Made by a program: the position numbers and the translations under genes. DNA of 39,475 nt from an uncultured Acetatifactor sp. GTDB lineage: Bacteria; Bacillota; Clostridia; Lachnospirales; Lachnospiraceae. The notes below the pieces were generated by a model. That model had not been told where the DNA came from and did not search any database. It saw only the letters and a list, made by a program, of their open reading frames with translations. Below, piece after piece: positions 23,264-31,737 of this stretch. The DNA is taken from NCBI GenBank assembly GCA_947627535.1, contig CANQWM010000027.1:1-39475 (forward strand). Direction: 5' to 3'. Numbering within the stretch: position 1 is the first letter of the stretch; each line of letters begins with the position of its first letter.

Positions 23264-23335
23264 CCACAGTTCAGCCGGCAGCCGGACGCATCGAAAAATC
23301 ATGCCCGCATGAATTTTTCGATGCATCCGACTGCC
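23264..23335. repeat. Dispersed repeat with long imperfect hairpin (flgE-flbD gap)
   Basis: Positions 23277-23335 fold into an imperfect hairpin: GGCAGCCGGACGCATCG against CGATGCATCCGACTGCC, plus an inner AAAAATCATG/CATGAATTTTT stem. The segment beginning CCACAGTTCAGCCGGCAGCC at 23264 is homologous over about 60 bp to 39355-39414, beyond the tRNA gene. This shows that it belongs to a family present at more than one place in the chromosome. There is no coding potential that I trust. Confidence 0.75.
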
Positions 23336-23350
23336 GAGGGAGCGCCATTT

Positions 23351-23540
23351 CATGAGCAAAGGCAGGCGCGAAGCGCCGAACAGCGCGGCAGCGCGGCTTT
23401 GCGAATGGCGCGCGCTGAACTGGTCCGTTCCATGGCAAAGGCAGCCGCGCAACGCCGGACAGCGCGTCAGCGCGGCTTTGCGAATGGCGCGGGCTGAAAC
23501 CGGTCCGTTCCATGGCAAAGGCAGGCGCGCAGCGCCGAAG
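23351..23540. repeat. 80-bp intergenic tandem repeat (2.4 copies)
   Basis: Units lie at 23351-23430 and 23431-23510, with a partial unit at 23511-23540. Each starts CATG(A)GCAAAGGCAG and shares GCGCGGCTTTGCGAATGGCG and TGGTCCGTTC or CGGTCCGTTC. A unit of 80 bp is not a multiple of three, so frames shift between copies and coding is unlikely. It occupies most of the 433-bp gap between flgE (ends 23577) and flbD. Apart from this, the hairpins and the candidate promoter, I see nothing else in that gap. Confidence 0.88.
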
Positions 23541-23576
23541 CTGTTGCGATTCCCCAAAAGCCGCGCATGTCGGAAA

Positions 23577-25370
23577 TTAACGCTTCAGATTCGTCAGTTC
23601 CTCCAGCAGTGTGTCGGAAACCGTGATGATACGGCTGTTTGCCTGGAATCCACGCTGCGTGGTGATCATCTCGGTAAACTCCGTGGACAGGTCCACGTTG
23701 CTCATCTCCAGCTGGCCGGTGGACATGTAGCCGCCGTTCGCGGTGATATCCACGCCGATTCCGTTAAATTCCCCGGAGTTCATGGTGGCGGAGTAAAGAT
23801 TATCCCCCTGCTTTTCAAGACCGGACGCGTTCGCAAAGGCCGCTGTGGCAATCTGGCCGAGAAGCTTTGTCATCCCGTTGTCGTAGCTTGCGTAGATCAT
23901 GCCGTTCTGCTGGACGGAGACGCCGATCATATCGCCCAGAGGACGTCCCGCGCCGATTCCCTTTGCGCTGCCGTCACTGCCGCTGGTTCCGCTGGTCGCG
24001 CCCACCGTGGAGGTTCCCTTGTTGTTGAGGGAACTCAGATCGGCAAAGTCAATGTTGATATCGGAGAAATACCCGCCCAGCTGGGACAGTCCCAGCGTGG
24101 CGCTGGTAACGGTCTGCTGGCCGTTGACGCCCGCGAACAGACCGGTGTTGGTGTCAAAGGTGATGGACACGCCGGTGAAATTGCGTCCCACGGTGTCGAA
24201 CTGGCCGGTGGTAGGAAGCGTATAGCTTGTGCCATAAGCGGGGGCAGTGGGACTCTGGGACAGGTTAGCCAGCATCTGTCTCACGGAAAGCTGCGTAACC
24301 ACAGTGGGATCGTCCGCTGCGGTGGGCGCGTCGCACAGCAGATTCAGGAACTCGTCGGTAGAGCCCTGATAGCCGTAAGCGGCGGCGATGGCGTCCAGCT
24401 GTTCCTGGACCGTGGCGGTCTTCTCCACCGGCTGCCCGTCGGTGTCTGTGTAGCCCAGATTGTTGTCCTCGCTGAAATTCAGATCGTTCAGGGCCCCGGC
24501 GGTGTACATTTTGGACAGATCCGCCATCACCTCTTTCGTGGCGGAATTGATCAGTTTTCCGTTGTCCCATTCGTAGGTCTTATCGTCAAAATGCACGGAG
24601 CCTGCCTTCGTCTGGGTACTCGCGGCGCCGAACAGCACGCCGTCCCCAAGGTCGATGGCCTCGCCGTCCTCGTCCAGGATCTTTTCCAGCTCCAGGCTGT
24701 AGATATCGGGATCGTCAGACTGGCGGAACACAAATCTCGCCGTATACTCATAGCCTCTGGCGTCAAAGAAGTTCAGGTTGACCACCCTGCCGTTTACGCT
24801 GGTCACGTCCGTATCGAACTTGTCGATGATGCCGTCCATATACGCTTCCGAGGTCGCCTCGGGAGGATAGGTCATGTTTGCGGTGCTCATGATCCGCAGG
24901 GCCGTGACGGTGTCCTTGCGGACCTCTCCCGTCTCGGGATCCACCTGCCATCCCATCACGTTGTAGCCGGTGCTTGTCATGGCAAGGTTGCCCGCGCCGT
25001 CAACGTAGAAGGAACCGTCTCTTGTAAAGAAATTCTCAAGGCCGTTGTTTACCACGAAGAAATTATCGCCGTTGATCATAATGTCAAAAGGGTTGCCGGT
25101 GGACTGGGTCGAGCCCTGGCCGGTGATGTTAATATTGATGGCGCCGGACTTCACGCCCAGACCGATCTGCCTTGCGTTGACGCCGCCGGTTCCCGTGGTG
25201 GCGTTGGGTCCGCTGGCTCTCTGGGTGGTCTGGCTCATCAGTTCGTTAAATACGATGGAGCTGGCCTTGAATGCGGCCGTGTTCACGTTTGCGATATTGT
25301 TACCGATTACGTCCATCTTGATCTGGTGGGTCTTCAGTCCTGCCACGCCAGAATAAAGTGATCTCATCAT
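23577..25370 (-). CDS. flgE: Flagellar hook protein FlgE
   Basis: The protein has 597 residues, longer than the enteric hook protein but within the range of Firmicutes. The N-terminal rod/hook motif SLYSGVAGLKTHQIKMDVIG and NNIANVNTAAFK, and the C-terminal NVDLSTEFTEMITTQRGFQA, are both present. The middle forms variable surface domains. It is exported and polymerised under FlgD cap control, to a length set by FliK. AAGGAGG lies 10 nt before the first of two adjacent ATGs. It ends one transcriptional or repeat-defined block, because a 433-bp non-coding stretch follows. Confidence 0.95.
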   Translation of the reverse strand: MMRSLYSGVAGLKTHQIKMDVIGNNIANVNTAAFKASSIVFNELMSQTTQRASGPNATTGTGGVNARQIGLGVKSGAININITGQGSTQSTGNPFDIMINGDNFFVVNNGLENFFTRDGSFYVDGAGNLAMTSTGYNVMGWQVDPETGEVRKDTVTALRIMSTANMTYPPEATSEAYMDGIIDKFDTDVTSVNGRVVNLNFFDARGYEYTARFVFRQSDDPDIYSLELEKILDEDGEAIDLGDGVLFGAASTQTKAGSVHFDDKTYEWDNGKLINSATKEVMADLSKMYTAGALNDLNFSEDNNLGYTDTDGQPVEKTATVQEQLDAIAAAYGYQGSTDEFLNLLCDAPTAADDPTVVTQLSVRQMLANLSQSPTAPAYGTSYTLPTTGQFDTVGRNFTGVSITFDTNTGLFAGVNGQQTVTSATLGLSQLGGYFSDINIDFADLSSLNNKGTSTVGATSGTSGSDGSAKGIGAGRPLGDMIGVSVQQNGMIYASYDNGMTKLLGQIATAAFANASGLEKQGDNLYSATMNSGEFNGIGVDITANGGYMSTGQLEMSNVDLSTEFTEMITTQRGFQANSRIITVSDTLLEELTNLKR

Positions 25371-25448
25371 GATTCCTGTTCCTCCTTGTGGAACGGAGCG
25401 CGTCTCCTTCTGTCATTCGGGAGACCATAACCTCCTTGTAAGGTCCGG

Positions 25449-25850
25449 CTATACGATAACCGCTCCGTTGATATTCGTAAATACGTTTTCGGTTGTTTCC
25501 GTGCTGTCCATTGCCGTGACTACCGTATTGTTGGGCACGTTTATAATAAATGCCAGCTGATCCATGATGACAAGAGAATCTCTGATTCCCTTCAGCTGCG
25601 CTTTTCTTGCCCCGTCGTTCAGCCTCTCAAGCTGTCCCTGGCTCAGTTCGATCTGCCGGTCGTTCAGCCGCCCCAGCGCATGTCTGGAAAATTTCAGACC
25701 TTCCTTCGGCGCTCCTGCGCTTTTCTGTTCCAGGATCTGCTGGAAGGACAATCCATCCGACGCCTTTTGGGGCTCCGCCTTCTCGGCGCCTCCCAGATAC
25801 CGGTTTGTCAGCTGTGCAATGGAAAGGTATCCGTTTTTTTGAACCTCCAT
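25449..25850 (-). CDS. TIGR02530-type flagellar operon protein
   Basis: The protein has 133 residues. It matches the small flagellar operon protein family between flgD and flgE (TIGR02530): a LSFQQILEQK segment, then FSRHALGRLNDRQIELSQGQ and the C-terminal DSLVIMDQLAFIINVPNNTV with VFTNINGAVIV. The function is not established. Its fixed place between the hook cap and hook genes suggests a role in hook assembly. AAGGAGG lies 10 nt before the ATG, and the gene starts 15 nt after flgD. The family call is from memory of the motif pattern. Confidence 0.85.
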   Translation of the reverse strand: MEVQKNGYLSIAQLTNRYLGGAEKAEPQKASDGLSFQQILEQKSAGAPKEGLKFSRHALGRLNDRQIELSQGQLERLNDGARKAQLKGIRDSLVIMDQLAFIINVPNNTVVTAMDSTETTENVFTNINGAVIV

Positions 25851-25865
25851 TTTCCCAAAGCCTCC

Positions 25866-26651
25866 TTAAGCTTCTCCGGCGTCCTCCGTGCCGCCGCCTT
25901 CTCCGTCTTCCCCGGGTGCGCTGTCTGTGTCCGCGTCCCCGCTTCCTTCCACGTCCCCGCTTTCTTCTACAGCATCATCGTCCTTCGGCAGTTCATTTCC
26001 GTTCTCGTCAAGTCCTGCTTTTCTGCGGACCTCGATGAGCTTATCCAGGTACTGTTTGTACTTGTCCTCCGTCTCCTTCGTCAGGAAGCCCTTCTCGTAA
26101 TCGCTCATGCCCTCGTAGATCTCTTTCAGCTCGTCAATCGCCTTCGCATCCGTAAGATCCACGCCGCCCAGCACGGGAAGCTTATTCATCTTCACGGAGA
26201 AATCAAGCGCCTTGTCGTATGCATCCTGATAAGTCCTGTCTACCACGGTGTCCAGATCGTCCAGGGAATAGAGCTCCTCGTCGATGGCAAGATATGCCTT
26301 CCCGCCTTCAAATACCACATAATCGACCTGGCCTCTCACATACTTTGTGTCTCCGGCGGAGGTGGTGGTCTTGATATAAACCTCCTGTCCCACCAGGGAC
26401 GACGCTCTCTGCAGCTCCATGGTTCCTGCCATGTTCTGGATCTGCTCTACCTGAGAGAACTGTGCGTACTGGGAAATGTACTCGGTGTTGGATGTGGGCT
26501 CCAGCGGATCCTGGTACTGCATCTGCGCCACCAGAAGCTGCAGGAAAGCGTCCCGGTCCATTCCGTCCGTATTTCCGGTCTTGTTCTTCAGTGAATTCTG
26601 TGATTCTGTCTCAACGATCTTCCCGTTTTCCACGGGTGCCATTAAAGCCAT
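25866..26651 (-). CDS. flgD: Flagellar hook cap protein FlgD, with acidic tail
   Basis: The protein has 261 residues. The N-terminal capping region is diagnostic: MDRDAFLQLLVAQMQYQDPL, then EPTSNTEYISQYAQFSQVEQ and a short beta domain (SSLVGQEVYIKT). The C-terminal part does not look like the usual FlgD fold. About 35 residues at the end are almost only Asp, Glu, Gly, Ser and Ala (AVEESGDVEGSGDADTDS). The ATG at 26651 was preferred over 26657 because AAAGGAG lies 7 nt from it. FlgD caps the growing hook and is later released. Confidence 0.92.
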   Translation of the reverse strand: MALMAPVENGKIVETESQNSLKNKTGNTDGMDRDAFLQLLVAQMQYQDPLEPTSNTEYISQYAQFSQVEQIQNMAGTMELQRASSLVGQEVYIKTTTSAGDTKYVRGQVDYVVFEGGKAYLAIDEELYSLDDLDTVVDRTYQDAYDKALDFSVKMNKLPVLGGVDLTDAKAIDELKEIYEGMSDYEKGFLTKETEDKYKQYLDKLIEVRRKAGLDENGNELPKDDDAVEESGDVEGSGDADTDSAPGEDGEGGGTEDAGEA

Positions 26652-26684
26652 CTGCATTCTCCTTTCTTCCGTTTTTCGTGTCGG

Positions 26685-28115
26685 TCACGCGGTGTAATCC
26701 ACCTGACTGCCGCTCGCCGCCATCATCTCGGCCGCCAGCGCGTCCTCTTCCTCCAGATCCCCCATATCGGCGGGTTCGTTTAAATTGATCCGGCGTGTCC
26801 GGAGCCTTCTCGCCGCCCGGTCCTGTTCCTGCGCGCTGCCCTGTCCCCTGCCCTGGTCGAGATTTCTCTCGAAAGCGTGGGACTCCACGGTAACCTCAAT
26901 GGCCTCCACCTTGACGCCCTGCTGTTCAAAGTTCTCTCTCAGCTGGACGATCTGGCTTTCCAGCGCCGCCTTCACCGTCTCGTTCTGGGCGATAAAGCTG
27001 GCTGTGACCACGCCTCCCCTGGATGCGACCTGTACGTGAAGACTTCCCAGGCTTTCCGGGTGGAGCTGCATCTCAAGGCTGGAAGTGTCGGGCTTTACCT
27101 GGACTCTCATGTAATCCATGATCTGGCGCATGATGTCCTGCGTATCCGCCCTCCAGGATCCCTGCGCCGTCTCGGGTGCTCCTGTCTGCAGGCCGGTCTG
27201 TGGCTGGAACTGCTCTGTGCGGAAGCTCTGTGCAAATACGGGATGACGGTTTCCGCTGTCCGTCTCCTCCTTCCGATCACCGGCGTTTGTCTCCGTCCGT
27301 CCTTCGTCTCCGGCGGGCTGGCGGTTCTGTACGGGTTCCTCCGCGGGCTGTCCGGTCTGTTCCGGTTCCCGTGACGGGGTCTGTTCCGCGGGCCTGTCTC
27401 TTTCCGGCTGCGTCTGCTGTACGGTCTGTGTCACTTCGACTGTCCTCTCGGCGGGAATGATCCCTGATTCCGGCTCCGCCTCCTGGGTCTGCGCCGCCTG
27501 GGCCTTTGCAGCCGCCAGCAGCTCTTCCGGATCAAGTCCGGTCTCCCGGCCGATCTGCTGAAGCGTGGTTTCCAATCCGGCCATCAGTTCCCGGTAGTTT
27601 CCGTACAGTTCGCCGTCGGTGACAAGCGCGTACTCGTTCTCCGCTCCGCCCAGCGCAAGAAGCAGCTTTCCCAGCTTCTCCCTGTCCAGTACGTCAATAC
27701 CGTCCATTCCAAGCTCTCCCATAACGCCTTCCAGATCCGGAATACTGATCCCAAAGGCATCGGCGATCTGCTGCATCATATCCATCGCAGCCGTTCCCAG
27801 CACTTCCATGGCCTTTTCCAGTTCCATTTCGGGAATTTCTTCCGCTTCTGCAGCTGCCTGCGCGGGTTCGGCATCCGACACTCTCGCCCGGCTGGCCTCT
27901 TTGGCTTTCAGGGATTCGCCCGGCATCTTCTTTGCGGTCTTTTGGGACGCATCGGTTCTGGAATCCGCCGTCCGGCTCCCCTCCTGGTTTTTGTCCGTCT
28001 GGCCGTTCAGCACTTTCTGAAATCCTTTGTCCGAGACAGCCTTTGTGCTGCCGCCTGCTGCCGGCCCGGGACTGCTTAAGACAGATCCCATGTCCTTTAC
28101 AGGTGTACTCGTCAT
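26685..28115 (-). CDS. fliK: Flagellar hook-length control protein FliK
   Basis: The protein has 476 residues. A long Gln/Glu/Pro-rich central ruler region (including QTQEAEPESG and VEVTQTVQQTQ) precedes the C-terminal Flg_hook domain (about 340-415) with LEMQLHPESLGSLHVQVASR and FEQQGVKVEAIEVTVES. FliK measures hook length and triggers the FlhB specificity switch. The start at 28115 (MTSTPVKDM) has GGGAGG about 8 nt upstream. An in-frame ATG at 28136 lacks such a site. It follows the motE-like gene after 64 nt. Confidence 0.92.
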   Translation of the reverse strand: MTSTPVKDMGSVLSSPGPAAGGSTKAVSDKGFQKVLNGQTDKNQEGSRTADSRTDASQKTAKKMPGESLKAKEASRARVSDAEPAQAAAEAEEIPEMELEKAMEVLGTAAMDMMQQIADAFGISIPDLEGVMGELGMDGIDVLDREKLGKLLLALGGAENEYALVTDGELYGNYRELMAGLETTLQQIGRETGLDPEELLAAAKAQAAQTQEAEPESGIIPAERTVEVTQTVQQTQPERDRPAEQTPSREPEQTGQPAEEPVQNRQPAGDEGRTETNAGDRKEETDSGNRHPVFAQSFRTEQFQPQTGLQTGAPETAQGSWRADTQDIMRQIMDYMRVQVKPDTSSLEMQLHPESLGSLHVQVASRGGVVTASFIAQNETVKAALESQIVQLRENFEQQGVKVEAIEVTVESHAFERNLDQGRGQGSAQEQDRAARRLRTRRINLNEPADMGDLEEEDALAAEMMAASGSQVDYTA

Positions 28116-28179
28116 TTCTGACCTCCCTTCTTTCATTTTTCAAGGTGCTATAATTATTTCGGCCAAAGACAGCGGATTC

Positions 28180-29040
28180 TTAAGAGTCCGGATCCATAAT
28201 TGTTGCAACTTTCGCGCCGAAATCCGGCGTCATCTGATTCAGGATGGCGCCCCTCTCCTCCGCCGTCAGGGCAAGCAGGATTCTCGCCACCTGGTTTAGA
28301 TCCGTCATCTCCTCCAGAAGCTGGGCCGCCGCCTTCGGTTTCATCTGCGCAAAGCTCCCCGCGTAATCCTGAAACTCCGTGCTTTCCTCCAGCTGGACCA
28401 CTACCTGCTTGTAAAGGGTTTCCGCCGTGGCAGGGTTCATGGTCTCATACCACTTTCTGTATTCCTCCGCCCCCGGCCCCTTCTCGGAATATACGACCTC
28501 CTCGTAAAATTCATTCTGGATCCTCTGAAATTCCACCTGGGCGGCCTCAAATTCCTGCAGGCGGCTCACCTCCGCCCGAAGTGTCTCCAGGTCGGAATCC
28601 TTCACATTCACCGACGTCTGAAGCCGCTCTATTTCCATCTCCAGCTCCTTAATGTATTCCACTGCCTCCGGCAGGCTGGAATATCCGCCATAACTTTCGG
28701 GATCCGTGGTCTCCGTCAGAGATACCCCCGGCAGAATCTTATTGATTACGGGTACATCCTTCAGGATAGGCGTGAGCACCGAGCTGCCGAAGCCGCCGAT
28801 GTCAAGCTTTACGATCACGCAGATCACCGCCAGCCACAGGGCGACGATAAACACCGTGGCCCCAAAGGTCACGAGTCCGTTCCCCTCTTCGTCTCCCAGC
28901 GCCTCCTCCTGCTTTGCGATCTCCTTTGCCCGGCGTTTTACCTCCCGGCGCTGATTTTTCTGGTCCTTTTTCAGCTGCTGCTTCTCGTTCTGGATCCTCT
29001 TTTTCTCCTGCCGGGCTTCTTCCGTCAACTCTTTAGCCAT
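28180..29040 (-). CDS. MotE/YlxF-like flagellar membrane protein with MgtE-N-like domain
   Basis: The protein has 286 residues. A highly basic, helical N-terminus (residues 1-48) leads to one membrane helix (about 57-78, TFGATVFIVALWLAVICVIV), a coiled coil (about 115-180) and a C-terminal MgtE-N/FliG-like helical bundle (about 220-282) containing FAQMKPKAAAQLLEEM and ALTAEERGAILNQM. It holds the position of Bacillus ylxF between fliJ and fliK. Related MotE proteins help stabilise MotC or stators in alpha-proteobacteria. A stator- or C-ring-linked chaperone role is inferred. AGAGG lies just upstream of the ATG. Confidence 0.85.
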   Translation of the reverse strand: MAKELTEEARQEKKRIQNEKQQLKKDQKNQRREVKRRAKEIAKQEEALGDEEGNGLVTFGATVFIVALWLAVICVIVKLDIGGFGSSVLTPILKDVPVINKILPGVSLTETTDPESYGGYSSLPEAVEYIKELEMEIERLQTSVNVKDSDLETLRAEVSRLQEFEAAQVEFQRIQNEFYEEVVYSEKGPGAEEYRKWYETMNPATAETLYKQVVVQLEESTEFQDYAGSFAQMKPKAAAQLLEEMTDLNQVARILLALTAEERGAILNQMTPDFGAKVATIMDPDS

Positions 29041-29085
29041 AATTTCCTCTCATTCCCCTGCCGAAAAACGGCGCTGCCACACATT

Positions 29086-29559
29086 TTAAACCGACGCGCT
29101 CTCCCTTTTTTCCGCGTCCCTGCGCCGGCCGTAGACATAGCTGGTCAGTTCGTCCACCTCTCTGCCTTCCCGCCGGTTTTCCTCCACCATAAACTGCCCG
29201 AACGCTTTCTCCTTCAGGTTCTCATGGATCTTCCGCTCCTGCATGACCTCCGCAAGGCGCGCCCGGGCCTGCTCGAGACGGCTCTGGGCAAGGGCGACCT
29301 GCTGCCGCTGGTCCGCGATAAAACCGTCCATGCTTAAGATGGCGGCCTTGTTCTCCTCGATTTCCCTCACATTCAGTTCCCCGGAGAGCAGTTCGGCGGC
29401 GCGCTCCTCGTACCCGCGCTTCCTGTCCTCAAGCTGCCGCAGGATCTCCTCTTCCCTGTCCAGCTGCGCTCTGGCGGCGGAGAAATCCTGTTTTGCCTGC
29501 GTCTCCATCTTCAGCTTGATATCCAGTATGCTCTGCATGGAGTAACGGAACCGCGCCAT
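29086..29559 (-). CDS. fliJ: Flagellar export chaperone escort FliJ
   Basis: The protein has 157 residues and is almost entirely alpha-helical coiled coil, highly charged, opening MARFRYSMQSILDIKLKMET, the FliJ pattern. FliJ sits in the FliI hexamer and couples export energy. The start at 29559 has GGGAGG 8 nt upstream. A TTG two codons earlier is only 2 nt from that site. It lies 14 nt after fliI. Confidence 0.92.
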   Translation of the reverse strand: MARFRYSMQSILDIKLKMETQAKQDFSAARAQLDREEEILRQLEDRKRGYEERAAELLSGELNVREIEENKAAILSMDGFIADQRQQVALAQSRLEQARARLAEVMQERKIHENLKEKAFGQFMVEENRREGREVDELTSYVYGRRRDAEKRESASV

Positions 29560-29573
29560 AAACAATCCCTCCC

Positions 29574-30890
29574 TTACGATTCAAAAAGCCCCTGCAGCAG
29601 AGCGACGCTCTGTTCAAATCCAAATTTCTCGTCCGTCTGCTGACAGAGGAAAGCGTTTACCGCATCTATCTTCGTGATGGCATAGTCGATGGCAGGGTTG
29701 CTGCCGCTCTTGTAAGCCCCGATGTTGATCAAATCCTCCGCCTCGCTGTAGGTGGCCAGAACGTTCTTTAACCTGCCTGCCGCCTGCTTGTGCTCCCGGG
29801 AGGCGATCTGGCTCATGCACCTGGAGATACTCTGCAGAATGTCAATGGCGGGATAATGATTCTTATGCCCCAGCTTCCTATCCAGCATAATGTGCCCGTC
29901 CAGAATACTCCTGGCAGTGTCCGTGATGGGCTCGTTAAAGTCGTCGCCGTCTACAAGCACCGTATAGAGCCCCGTGATAGAGCCCTTCGCGGCACGTCCC
30001 GCCCGCTCCAGCAGCTTCGGCATCTCGGAGTATACACTGGGCGGATACCCTCTGCTCACAGGCGGTTCCCCGCTGGCGAGCCCGATCTCCCTCTGCGCCA
30101 TGGAAAATCTGGTAAGGGAATCCATCATCAGGAGCACATCCTTTCCCTGATCCCGGAAATACTCCGCGATGGCCGTGGCGGTTTTCGCCGCCTTGTTGCG
30201 CTCCAGCGCCGGCCTGTCAGAGGTTGCAACCACGACCACGGACCGGCGCATACCCTCTTCCCCCAGATCCCTCTCTATAAATTCGCGGACCTCACGTCCC
30301 CGCTCCCCGATCAGGGCAATGACATTGATATCCGCCTTTGTATTCCTCGCAAACATCCCCATCAGTGTGGATTTTCCTACGCCGGAGCCCGCAAAGATTC
30401 CGATCCGCTGGCCCTTTCCCACTGTAATAAGGCCGTCCACCGCCTTTACCCCAAGCGGCAGGACCTCATCGATGATCTCCCTGCTCATGGGATCCGGGGG
30501 CGCGGCCTCCACGGAATACGGCGTTCCCGACGGCTCGGTTCCATCCACAGGTCTGCCCAGTCCGTCCAGCGTCTTTCCCAGCAGATCGTCTCCGACCAGC
30601 ACCCGCAGGGGTTCCCCCGTATTCTCCACGATGCTCCCCAGCCCGATCCCGTCCACGGAGTCATAGGGCATGAGAAGCGTTTTTTTATCCTTAAATCCCA
30701 CCACCTCAGCCATAACAGGCTTTGGCGTTTCCCCGTCGGGAAAAATCTGGCACACGTCTCCCAGCCTTGCGTCCGGGCCGGCCGATTCGATGGTGAGCCC
30801 TACCACGTTCACTACCTTTCCCATCCGCCGGACAAAGCTTTCCTCCGCCGCCTTCGTGTATTTGTCGAAATCCACCAAAATCCTGCGCAA
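29574..30890 (-). CDS. fliI: Flagellum-specific export ATPase FliI
   Basis: The protein has 438 residues. It is related to F1-ATPase beta: Walker A FAGSGVGKST (about 166-175), Walker B region VLLMMDSLTRFS, and the SRGYPPSVYSEMPKLLERAG segment. It hexamerises with FliH and FliJ to drive export. The start is TTG at 30890, with GGGAGG nine bases upstream, and the fliH stop lies 4 nt before it. No other start has a proper ribosome binding site. Confidence 0.96.
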   Translation of the reverse strand: MRRILVDFDKYTKAAEESFVRRMGKVVNVVGLTIESAGPDARLGDVCQIFPDGETPKPVMAEVVGFKDKKTLLMPYDSVDGIGLGSIVENTGEPLRVLVGDDLLGKTLDGLGRPVDGTEPSGTPYSVEAAPPDPMSREIIDEVLPLGVKAVDGLITVGKGQRIGIFAGSGVGKSTLMGMFARNTKADINVIALIGERGREVREFIERDLGEEGMRRSVVVVATSDRPALERNKAAKTATAIAEYFRDQGKDVLLMMDSLTRFSMAQREIGLASGEPPVSRGYPPSVYSEMPKLLERAGRAAKGSITGLYTVLVDGDDFNEPITDTARSILDGHIMLDRKLGHKNHYPAIDILQSISRCMSQIASREHKQAAGRLKNVLATYSEAEDLINIGAYKSGSNPAIDYAITKIDAVNAFLCQQTDEKFGFEQSVALLQGLFES

Positions 30891-30894
30891 GGCT

Positions 30895-31737
30895 TCATTC
30901 CTCCCTGGACCATGCCAGCAGCATCAGCTTCTGCTTAAGTCCCGCCAGCTGCGTTCCAAGACCGCAGTCAAAGATACCGCCGTCGGTCTCGATCAGGCAT
31001 TCATTTTCCCCCAGCGTCATATCCTCCACGATCTCAACGGTTCCGATCCCGGACGCGGTCCCGGCAAGGATCTCCTGCTTGTGGAGAACGACCTCCTCGT
31101 AATCCGCCCTGGACACATGGATCAGAAAGTTTCCTCCGCCCTCCAGCCTGTGCATGGTGTTGGAGATCAGATATTCCAGTATCTTCCGCTCCCCGCTCAG
31201 CTCCACATGGAAAACATGCTCATACGCGGAAGTGATGGCATCCACGAATTTTGGCTCCAGCTCATCCGCCATCTGCTGGTACTCTTCCTCGAGACACTTA
31301 GCCCTCTGCTGCAGTTTTGCCCTTTCCGCTTCCGCCTCCCGCTGCGCCTTTGTCTGGCCGTCCACATACCCCTGATGCCTGGCCTGCTCCAGGACGCTGT
31401 GCTTTTCCGCCTCCGCCTGAGCCTTGGCCGCCGCAATGATTTCCGCGGCCCCCCTGTTCGCCTGCTCCACGATCGATTCGGCATTCTCCCGGGCATTCGC
31501 CAGCATGGCCTCGATCTTCTCTCCCGGCTTTATGACGCCGCCCTCCGGCAGCTCTTCCCCGTCCAACGGGATCTGTACTTCTTCCGCGTCCAGTCCGGAC
31601 GTAAATCCATCCTCTCTCCGCGCGGCCTGCTTCCCGGCCACGCTGTCGCCACGGCGCCGGAGAAGCTCGTTGGTATCAATGATCCGGGCTTCCTCAGCCT
31701 CCACCGCGCAAAATTGTTTTACCAGATTCCTAGACAA
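30895..31737 (-). CDS. fliH: Flagellar export stator protein FliH
   Basis: The protein has 280 residues. A charged, Ala/Glu-rich coiled coil (about 80-180) precedes a V-type ATPase E-subunit-like C-terminal domain. FliH regulates the FliI ATPase. I chose the TTG at 31737 (MSRNLVKQF) because GGAGGTGA lies 8 nt upstream and the N-terminus then resembles other clostridial FliH proteins. A GTG at 31749 is also in frame but directly abuts the GGCGGAG. The gene overlaps fliG by 8 nt. Confidence 0.88.
   Translation of the reverse strand: MSRNLVKQFCAVEAEEARIIDTNELLRRRGDSVAGKQAARREDGFTSGLDAEEVQIPLDGEELPEGGVIKPGEKIEAMLANARENAESIVEQANRGAAEIIAAAKAQAEAEKHSVLEQARHQGYVDGQTKAQREAEAERAKLQQRAKCLEEEYQQMADELEPKFVDAITSAYEHVFHVELSGERKILEYLISNTMHRLEGGGNFLIHVSRADYEEVVLHKQEILAGTASGIGTVEIVEDMTLGENECLIETDGGIFDCGLGTQLAGLKQKLMLLAWSREE

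Noticed and set aside
23351..23540. CRISPR-like array
   Set aside because: The units are contiguous 80-bp tandem copies without unique spacers, and there is no cas gene in the window.
23352..25361. Long plus-strand open frame opposite flgE
   Set aside because: It is the antisense shadow of a clear FlgE gene in GC-rich DNA. It begins in the non-coding repeat and has no recognisable domain.
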